This document shows positions 1-3,994 of a DNA stretch of 5,888 bases, one piece after another. The translations under genes were made by a program, and so were the position numbers. The DNA comes from Mycobacterium sp. Lineage in GTDB: Bacteria; Actinomycetota; Actinomycetes; Mycobacteriales; Mycobacteriaceae. Below the pieces are notes generated by a model. The model was not told the origin of the DNA and made no database searches. It saw nothing but the letters and a program-made list of their open reading frames with translations. The stretch's first letter is position 1. Each line of letters begins with the position of its first letter. The stretch spans positions 1 through 5,888 of the forward strand of contig JAGQTR010000386.1 in assembly GCA_020438915.1 (NCBI GenBank). The letters run 5' to 3'.

Positions 1-321
1 GGGCTCAACGCCAGCGTGTGGGCGGGCTCGACGGCGGAGGGTGAGAAGATCGCTGCCCGGCTGCGGTCGGGCACGGTGAACGTCGACGAAGGTTATGCGT
101 TCGCCTGGGGCAGCTTGAGCGCGCCGATGGGTGGAATGGGATTATCTGGTGTCGGCCGCCGGCATGGTCCCGAGGGGCTCTTGAAATACACCGAGTCGCA
201 GACGATCGCGACGGCTCGCGTGCTCAATCTCGATGCGCCATTTGGTATTCCGGACACGCTGTGGCAAAAATCTCTGCTGCCGATGGTACAGCTGGTGATG
301 AAGCTACCCGGCCGGAACTGA
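1..321 (+). CDS. gabD2: Succinate-semialdehyde dehydrogenase GabD2, C-terminal end (5' partial)
   Basis: The reading frame is open from base 1 and ends with TGA at 319-321, giving the last 106 residues of an NAD(P)-dependent aldehyde dehydrogenase. The family oxidises succinate semialdehyde to succinate in the cytoplasm, in GABA and 2-oxoglutarate shunt metabolism. Visible hallmarks are the start GLNASVWAG, the RSGTVNVDEG stretch typical of the end of the catalytic and coenzyme domains, the PMGGMGLSGVGRRHG loop, and the KYTESQTIAT segment of the oligomerisation region. The tail, including WQKSLLP and the terminal KLPGR, closely resembles M. tuberculosis GabD2 as I remember it, which is why I use that symbol. 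The catalytic Cys and Glu lie upstream of the window. It is convergent with the merR-type gene, and the 62-nt gap shows only a weak GCCG/CGGC hairpin without a T-run, so no clear terminator. Family call is strong; the exact substrate is inferred. Confidence 0.93.
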   Translation, partial: GLNASVWAGSTAEGEKIAARLRSGTVNVDEGYAFAWGSLSAPMGGMGLSGVGRRHGPEGLLKYTESQTIATARVLNLDAPFGIPDTLWQKSLLPMVQLVMKLPGRN

Positions 322-383
322 CTCAGATGCGGGTTTGTAGGCCGGCGAATCGGCGTTCGGAGGAGATCCGCAGCGGCAGATCG

Positions 384-749
384 TCAGCGGGTTTGGGGCC
401 TGCTGCTCGTGGTCGGTGTGTCGGCTCGTAGGCGGGCGTTTTCCGACTTCAGGTCGCTGTTGTCGGACTCCAGTTCACTGTTGCGGTGTTGCAGGTGAAG
501 TATCTGGGCGATCCCGGCGATGTTGATGCCCTGGTCCACCAAGTCGCTAATCCGCGCCAGAAGATCGAGGTCGGCGTCGCTGTAGCGGCGGGTGCCGCCG
601 TCGGTGCGGGCGGGAGTGAGCAGCCCGCGCCGCTCGTACAGGCGCAGCGTCTGCGGATCAATCCCGCTCAGCTCTGACGCCACCGAGATGCCGTACACGC
701 CGCGAGCCGAGAGCGCCGGCGGATCATCCTCAGGCACTGACTGCTCCAT
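384..749 (-). CDS. HspR-like MerR-family transcriptional regulator
   Basis: This 121-residue protein is a DNA-binding regulator. Residues 18-36 (VYGISVASELSGIDPQTLR) form the MerR helix-turn-helix, followed by YERRGLL and the wing TDGGTRRYS (49-57), a pattern very close to the heat-shock repressor HspR. Residues 58-86 continue the helical part of the domain, and 87-110 (NSELESDNSDLKSENARLR) look like a short coiled coil for dimerisation. There is no metal- or drug-binding effector domain, as in HspR. I chose the ATG at 749 because GGTGG lies 4 nt upstream; the frame stays open to an ATG at 836, but that start lacks a clear ribosome site and would place coding sequence across the hsp18 promoter. 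The gene is divergent from hsp18, so control of that operon and of itself is the natural inference. It is not canonical hspR, which normally follows dnaK-grpE-dnaJ. Confidence 0.88.
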   Translation of the reverse strand: MEQSVPEDDPPALSARGVYGISVASELSGIDPQTLRLYERRGLLTPARTDGGTRRYSDADLDLLARISDLVDQGINIAGIAQILHLQHRNSELESDNSDLKSENARLRADTPTTSSRPQTR

Positions 750-779
750 TTCGCCACCAAACAAAGTCTCACAGTCATC

Positions 780-809
780 CTTGCACGAACCTTCAACCAG
801 TGCTATAAG
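780..809. promoter_or_regulatory. Candidate operator for the MerR-like regulator
   Basis: GCAC (783-786) and GTGC (800-803) form a perfect inverted pair separated by 13 nt, lying between the -35 and -10 elements of the hsp18 promoter. The left arm can be read as CTTGCAC from 780, which shares CTTG with the HAIR half-site CTTGAGT bound by HspR. MerR-family proteins commonly bind between the -35 and -10 elements. The arms are short and the HAIR match is incomplete, so this is a candidate only. Confidence 0.35.
781..809 (+). promoter_or_regulatory. Sigma70-type promoter of hsp18
   Basis: TTGCAC at 781-786 (4 of 6 to TTGACA) is followed after exactly 17 nt by TATAAG at 804-809 (5 of 6 to TATAAT). 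Transcription would start near 816, leaving a leader of about 60 nt before the hsp18 ATG at 878. It is the best promoter match I saw in the window. A weaker possible promoter for the divergent regulator overlaps it on the other strand (TTGAAG at 796-791, TGTGAG at 773-768, also 17 nt apart). Confidence 0.6.
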
Positions 810-820
810 AAAGTTATGGC

Positions 821-838
821 AGATGACATAGATCATCT
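821..838. repeat. Perfect 6-bp inverted repeat in the hsp18 leader
   Basis: AGATGA (821-826) and TCATCT (833-838) are exact reverse complements around a 6-nt centre. The element begins a few bases after the predicted hsp18 transcription start and lies outside the merR-like gene if that gene starts at 749. It could be a second regulator site or a weak hairpin in the 5' leader. Function is unknown. Confidence 0.4.
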
Positions 839-877
839 ACCACCCGGCCAACCAAATTGCGTAAGGAGGGAGAGATC

Positions 878-1294
878 ATGTTGATGCGCACGGATCCGTT
901 CCGTGACTTCGATCGCCTCGCTCAGCAGGTGCTAGGCACTGCCGCCCGTCCGGCGGTGATGCCGATGGACGCCTGGCGTGAGGGCGATCGGTTCATCGTC
1001 GAGTTCGACTTGCCTGGGGTGGACGAGGAGTCCCTGGATCTGGACGTCGAACGGAATGTGCTCACTGTTCACGCCGAGCGCCCCGACCTGGACTCCGACC
1101 GGGAGATGGTGTCTGCGGAGCGACCGCGAGGCATCTTCAGCCGGCAGTTGTTCCTGGGCGAGACGCTGGACACCGACGCCATCGAGGCCAGCTATAGCGG
1201 CGGAGTGCTCCGGTTGACCATTCCGGTGGCCGAGAAGGCCAAACCGCGCCGCATCCAGATCAGCAGCGAGGCGAATCAGGCCATCAACGCCTAA
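878..1294 (+). CDS. hsp18: Hsp18, 18 kDa small heat-shock protein (Hsp20/alpha-crystallin family)
   Basis: This 138-residue protein is an ATP-independent holdase chaperone that binds unfolding proteins in the cytoplasm and passes them to DnaK-type refolding machines. It resembles the M. leprae 18 kDa antigen, beginning MLMRTDPFRDFDRLAQQVLG. After an N-terminal arm (1-27) comes the alpha-crystallin domain, about 28-117, with MDAWREGDRFIVEFDLPG (30-47), the RNVLTVHAER strand (59-68), a dimerisation-loop region containing ERPRGIFSRQL (81-91), and the family signature ASYSGGVLRLTIP (104-116). The C-terminal extension carries IQI (126-128), the I-x-I motif used for oligomer assembly. The ATG at 878 is chosen because AAGGAGGG (863-870) lies 7 nt upstream; an in-frame ATG at 884 is less well spaced. 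It is the first gene of the plus-strand stress cluster and is preceded by a good promoter and a possible regulator operator. Confidence 0.95.
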   Translation: MLMRTDPFRDFDRLAQQVLGTAARPAVMPMDAWREGDRFIVEFDLPGVDEESLDLDVERNVLTVHAERPDLDSDREMVSAERPRGIFSRQLFLGETLDTDAIEASYSGGVLRLTIPVAEKAKPRRIQISSEANQAINA

Positions 1295-1350
1295 TCGGTC
1301 CACCTCGCCGGCTGGGCCGGGGCACAGCATTCGGGAAGGAGGTACGTGAG

Positions 1351-1677
1351 ATGGCGACCACCACCGCATGGGGATTCAGCCTGCTTGATGAGGCGGCGGC
1401 GATCGTGGAGGCCGAATGGATACGCCTGCAACAGGATGTGGCCTTTTCGGGGCGTGGACGCACCGACCTGACCGCCGATCTTCCCGCGCCCCGGCCCGCT
1501 CCGCCTGGCATTGCCGTCACCACCACCCCGCGGCGGTGGCCAAGTCAAGCGATAGCACACGACTGTCGTGGGTGGCCGTTACGGCCATGGCCGGCGACGT
1601 CGATTTGGGCGACCCAACGGTCTCCTCCGTCGCTTCGGGAAGAACTGCTGAAAGACACTGTCGAACAAGGGAGGTGA
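1351..1677 (+). CDS. Small protein of unknown function in the hsp18 cluster
   Basis: This is a 108-residue reading frame that I cannot assign to a family with certainty. The ATG is supported by GGAAGGAGG (1334-1342), 8 nt upstream, one of the best ribosome sites here. Residues 2-30 (from ATTTAWGFSLLDEAAAIVEA) form a plausible amphipathic helix rich in Ala and Glu. The middle, about 35-85, is rich in Pro, Arg and Trp, lacks membrane segments and looks disordered. Near the end is WATQRSPP (86-93), a motif I recall from the tails of other small actinobacterial hypothetical proteins. Codon choice is typical for the first half and poorer from about residue 58 to 95, so a frameshift or fast-evolving tail is possible. 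It starts 56 nt after hsp18 and is very likely co-transcribed with it. A role tied to the chaperone is inferred from position only. Confidence 0.6.
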   Translation: MATTTAWGFSLLDEAAAIVEAEWIRLQQDVAFSGRGRTDLTADLPAPRPAPPGIAVTTTPRRWPSQAIAHDCRGWPLRPWPATSIWATQRSPPSLREELLKDTVEQGR

Positions 1678-1859
1678 TGCCTCGCCGAATCACAATCAGC
1701 AACGGCGCCGGTGCCGGACACCATGACCCCGATGTCGCGTCACCGCTTCCGGCTCCCACGTCTGAAGAGTCGGTCTGCGCACGCACCGCCACCTCCACTG
1801 GCATATCCGAAGTGGACCCGTGCACCACGTCGTTGCCACGCCCGGGCGGGCCGCGGTAG
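1677..1859 (+). CDS. Doubtful 60-residue reading frame overlapping the upstream stop
   Basis: ATG at 1677 overlaps the TGA of the preceding gene by one base, the arrangement used in translational coupling. The predicted product begins MPRRITISNGAGAG and is low in recognisable structure: no transmembrane helix, signal peptide or known motif. For: the overlap, and GGGAGGTGAT at 1669-1678, which is strongly complementary to the 16S rRNA tail. Against: that site ends only 2 nt before the ATG, much closer than usual, codon use is unremarkable, and the stop TAG (1857-1859) falls in the loop of a strong hairpin. It may be a leader-type frame or chance. Without it, 1678-1930 holds no gene that I can support. 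Confidence 0.25.
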   Translation: MPRRITISNGAGAGHHDPDVASPLPAPTSEESVCARTATSTGISEVDPCTTSLPRPGGPR

Positions 1860-1882
1860 CCACCGTTGGCCCGCCCGGGCGT
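1838..1882. repeat. Perfect 15-bp GC-rich inverted repeat (strong hairpin)
   Basis: ACGCCCGGGCGGGCC at 1838-1852 and GGCCCGCCCGGGCGT at 1868-1882 are exact reverse complements. The 15-nt loop contains a further 4-bp pairing, CGGT (1854-1857) with ACCG (1862-1865). The RNA would form one long, very stable hairpin. There is no T-run after it, so it is not a classical intrinsic terminator. It lies 48 nt upstream of the J-domain start codon, within the presumed transcript, where it could attenuate transcription, protect or expose RNA ends after processing, or block ribosomes. The pairing is certain; the role is inferred. Confidence 0.85.
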
Positions 1883-1930
1883 CCCTCACAGCGGGAGTCG
1901 CCGCACCCTTGTTCTGGGGAGGTAGCAGCC

Positions 1931-2332
1931 ATGGCGTCGCACGAGAAACCGGAAAAACCGGATCCTTACCTGGTGTTGGGCGTGTCATCAACGGCAACCC
2001 AGGCCGAGATTGCCCACGCCTACCGCACCCGGCTGCGCACCCACCACCCCGACACCCGCCATTCGCGAGCCTCACGAACCGCGGATGACGATCTGCGAGA
2101 AGTCGTGGCCGCCTACGCCCTGCTGCGTGACCCGGTCCGCCGCGCCGAATACGACCGTGCGACAAACTTCACCGTCACACCGCCACCCCACCGGCGGCAG
2201 GCGCGGACACCGGTGGATCGTCGCGCAGGCGGGCCCATCCAGATCCCCGTCACCGTCCGAACCCCCGACACTGCGGTATCCGGTGTCCCATCGCCACCCT
2301 TGCGGGTCGGCCCGGTGCGTCGACACCGATAG
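1931..2332 (+). CDS. Short J-domain (DnaJ-type) co-chaperone
   Basis: This 133-residue protein carries an N-terminal J domain, the module that stimulates ATP hydrolysis by DnaK-type Hsp70 and so loads client proteins. Residues 11-18 (DPYLVLGV) are the typical helix I entry, 24-38 form the basic helix II, HPD at 39-41 is the essential catalytic tripeptide and is intact, and 52-75 (DDDLREVVAAY, then LLRDPVRRAEYD) gives helix III and the closing helix. After residue 80 the protein is a Pro- and Arg-rich tail without the Gly/Phe linker, zinc-finger repeats or client-binding domain of full DnaJ. The start ATG is chosen because GGGGAGG (1916-1922) lies 8 nt upstream; the frame is open further upstream, but that part has no J-domain character. 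Position after hsp18 suggests it connects holdase-bound clients to DnaK. The specific Hsp70 partner and clients are unknown. Confidence 0.9.
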   Translation: MASHEKPEKPDPYLVLGVSSTATQAEIAHAYRTRLRTHHPDTRHSRASRTADDDLREVVAAYALLRDPVRRAEYDRATNFTVTPPPHRRQARTPVDRRAGGPIQIPVTVRTPDTAVSGVPSPPLRVGPVRRHR

Positions 2333-2409
2333 CGGCTGCGGCACGCAAGCACAGCTGGCATAGCACCCGATTCGCATACCCCCACCGCCAGTGAGGACCG
2401 CACGAGCAC

Positions 2410-2453
2410 CGACATCGACGTGCGAATGTCGAGGCCGATCGCCTCACGGTGAG
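2410..2453. repeat. Cluster of short inverted repeats between the J-domain gene and narK
   Basis: Three short dyads are packed into 44 nt: CGACAT (2410-2415) with ATGTCG (2426-2431), GAGGC (2431-2435) with GCCTC (2441-2445), and CTCAC (2443-2447) with GTGAG (2449-2453). The second and third overlap and could form alternative hairpins. They directly precede the probable terminator. They may be a structured 3' untranslated region of the stress transcript or binding sites for a regulator of narK. No gene is seen in 2333-2569. Confidence 0.35.
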
Positions 2454-2459
2454 CCACCC

Positions 2460-2480
2460 CGGGCTGTGAGCCCGTGTTTT
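2460..2480 (+). terminator. Probable intrinsic terminator of the hsp18 cluster
   Basis: CGGGCT (2460-2465) pairs perfectly with AGCCCG (2469-2474) around the loop GTG, and is followed by TGTTTT (2475-2480). This is a compact GC-rich hairpin with a short T-run, in the right orientation to end transcription from hsp18. It sits 128 nt after the J-domain stop codon and separates the stress cluster from narK. The stem is short (6 bp) and the T-run is interrupted, so efficiency is uncertain. Confidence 0.55.
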
Positions 2481-2487
2481 CATCGCG

Positions 2488-2514
2488 GTCACGCATGTGC
2501 AATCGATGCGGAAT
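2488..2514 (+). promoter_or_regulatory. Candidate GlnR box upstream of narK
   Basis: GTCAC (2488-2492), GCAAT (2499-2503) and GGAAT (2510-2514) are each separated by 6 nt, an 11-bp period. The actinobacterial GlnR consensus is GTNAC-n6-GNAAC; the first half-site matches fully and the other two match GNAAC at four of five positions. A weak -10-like TAGACC (2525-2530) without a recognisable -35 would put the first two half-sites around -40, as expected for an activator. GlnR is known to switch on nitrate assimilation genes in actinobacteria. The site is a pattern match only. Confidence 0.45.
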
Positions 2515-2535
2515 GCCCCGTCAGTAGACCTGGGA

Positions 2536-2556
2536 AGAGCTCGCGGACCTAGCTCT
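2536..2556 (+). promoter_or_regulatory. Small hairpin just before the narK ribosome site
   Basis: AGAGCT (2536-2541) and AGCTCT (2551-2556) are exact reverse complements around a 9-nt loop, ending 4 nt before the GGAGG (2561-2565) that serves the narK ATG at 2570. It could keep the ribosome site accessible or be a protein or RNA contact point. It does not itself mask the ribosome site. Function is not shown. Confidence 0.35.
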
Positions 2557-2569
2557 CACAGGAGGCATC

Positions 2570-3967
2570 ATGACCGTTACCGACAGCGAATCGACCCAAG
2601 CTGTCGCGACTTCGGCCTCGGCGCGACATCACGGCAAATATTGGATCGAAGACTGGCGTCCCGAAGATCGGCAATTCTGGGAAAGTAGCGGACGGTCTGT
2701 CGCGCGCCGCAACCTCATCTTCTCCATCTTCGCCGAACACATCGGATTCTCGGTGTGGCTGTTGTGGAGCATCGTCGTCGTACAGATGACCGCGGCAGCC
2801 GACGGCGCACCCGCGGCGTCGGGATGGGCACTGACCACGACCGAAGCGTTGTGGTTGGTGGCGGTGCCCAGCGGGGTGGGTGCGTTCCTGCGGTTGCCCT
2901 ACACCTTCGCGGTCCCGGTCTTCGGGGGACGCAACTGGACGGTGATTTCGGCACTGCTACTGATAATCCCGTGCCTGGGATTGGCCTGGGTGGTCACCGA
3001 TCCGGGCATCCCGTTCTGGCTGTTGTTGTCGGTGGCCGCCACGGCAGGTGTCGGCGGGGGCAACTTCGCCTCCTCGATGGCCAACATCTCGTTCTTCTAC
3101 CCCGAGCACGAGAAGGGCTGGGCACTCGGACTCAACGCCGCTGGCGGAAACATCGGAGTCGCTGTGGCGCAGAAGGTGATTCCCGTCGTGGTCACCATCG
3201 GAGCCGGCGTAACTCTGTCCCTGGCCGGGCTGTTCTACGTGCCCTTCGCGGTGTCGGCAGCGGTGTGCGCATTCCTGTTCATGAACAATCTGAGCGAGGC
3301 CAAGGCCGACGTGAAGCCGGTGTGGGAGTCGCTGCGACACACCGATACCTGGATCATGTCACTGCTTTACATCGGCACCTTCGGTTCGTTCATCGGCTAC
3401 TCCGCGGCATTCCCGACCCTGCTCAAAGCGGTATTCGACCGCGGAGACATCGCGCTGGCCTATGCGTTCGTCGGGGCCGGTATCGGCTCGATCGCCCGTC
3501 CACTGGGCGGCAGGCTCGCCGACCGGGTCGGCGGCGCGCGCATCACCGCGGTCAGCTTCGTCATGCTGGCGGCAGGCGCCGCTGGTGCGCTCTGGTCGGT
3601 GCAGGCGGTGAACATGCCGGTGTTCTTCATCTCCTTCATGTTCCTGTTCATCGCCACCGGGATCGGCAACGGCTCCACCTACCGGATGATTTCCAAGATC
3701 TTCCGAATCAAGGGCGAGGACCACGGCGGTGACCCGCTGACCATGCTGCAGATGCGGCGCCAGGCCGCCGGTGCGCTGGGCATCATCTCCTCGGTGGGCG
3801 CTTTCGGGGGGTTCATCGTTCCGCTGGCATACGCCTGGTCGAAGTCGCGCTTCGGCAACATCGAGCCCGCCCTGCAGTTTTACATCGCGTTCTTCATCCT
3901 GCTGCTGGGGGTCACCTGGTTCTGCTACCTCCGCAAGAGCACCCGGATGGGGCAGGCCGGTGTGTGA
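2570..3967 (+). CDS. narK: NarK-type nitrate/nitrite transporter (major facilitator superfamily)
   Basis: This 465-residue inner-membrane protein belongs to the nitrate/nitrite porter family. A hydrophilic N-terminus (1-48) with KYWIEDWRPED is followed by about twelve hydrophobic segments. Family marks are clear: GAFLRLPYTF with R108 (counterpart of the substrate-binding Arg89 of E. coli NarK), the first nitrate signature GVGGGNFASSMANISFFYP (160-178) and GLNAAGGNIG (187-196), SIARPLGGRLADRVGG with R310 (counterpart of Arg305), and the second signature GIGNGSTYRM (364-373). GGAGG at 2561-2565 lies 4 nt before the ATG and fixes the start. The next gene encodes a cytoplasmic nitrate reductase, so nitrate uptake is the likely job; the sequence alone does not tell proton-coupled import from nitrate/nitrite exchange. 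Length and motifs are complete. Mycobacteria carry several narK paralogues, and I cannot say which numbered one this is. Confidence 0.95.
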   Translation: MTVTDSESTQAVATSASARHHGKYWIEDWRPEDRQFWESSGRSVARRNLIFSIFAEHIGFSVWLLWSIVVVQMTAAADGAPAASGWALTTTEALWLVAVPSGVGAFLRLPYTFAVPVFGGRNWTVISALLLIIPCLGLAWVVTDPGIPFWLLLSVAATAGVGGGNFASSMANISFFYPEHEKGWALGLNAAGGNIGVAVAQKVIPVVVTIGAGVTLSLAGLFYVPFAVSAAVCAFLFMNNLSEAKADVKPVWESLRHTDTWIMSLLYIGTFGSFIGYSAAFPTLLKAVFDRGDIALAYAFVGAGIGSIARPLGGRLADRVGGARITAVSFVMLAAGAAGALWSVQAVNMPVFFISFMFLFIATGIGNGSTYRMISKIFRIKGEDHGGDPLTMLQMRRQAAGALGIISSVGAFGGFIVPLAYAWSKSRFGNIEPALQFYIAFFILLLGVTWFCYLRKSTRMGQAGV

Positions 3968-3994
3968 TCAGCCAGCACGCCGGCCGGTAGCGGA

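Noticed and set aside
341..354. GCCG/CGGC hairpin between gabD2 and the MerR-like gene as a bidirectional terminator
   Set aside because: The stem has only 4 bp and neither strand has a following T-run.
750..836. 29-residue N-terminal extension of the MerR-like protein starting at ATG 836
   Set aside because: No good ribosome site precedes it, the extension is unlike the family, and it would run through the hsp18 promoter; the ATG at 749 has GGTGG at suitable spacing.
816..877. RNA thermometer in the hsp18 leader
   Set aside because: I looked for a stretch that could pair with the AAGGAGGG ribosome site (a CCTCC-like or TTTT element) and found none in the leader.
932..1369. Minus-strand reading frame opposite hsp18
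   Set aside because: It mirrors the codon pattern of the conserved hsp18 gene and shows no independent protein features.
1820..1930. Longer J-domain protein beginning at ATG 1820
   Set aside because: The extra 37 residues have no J-domain character, would be translated through the 15-bp hairpin, and ATG 1931 has a well-spaced ribosome site.
2333..2569. DosR box (hypoxia regulon) upstream of narK
   Set aside because: I looked for the GGGACTN-type palindrome known from narK2 promoters and saw no acceptable match.
2755..3732. Long plus-strand reading frame of 325 codons inside narK
   Set aside because: It is an Arg- and Gly-rich frame-shifted shadow of the clearly real narK gene, a common effect of high GC content; no family motifs are present.
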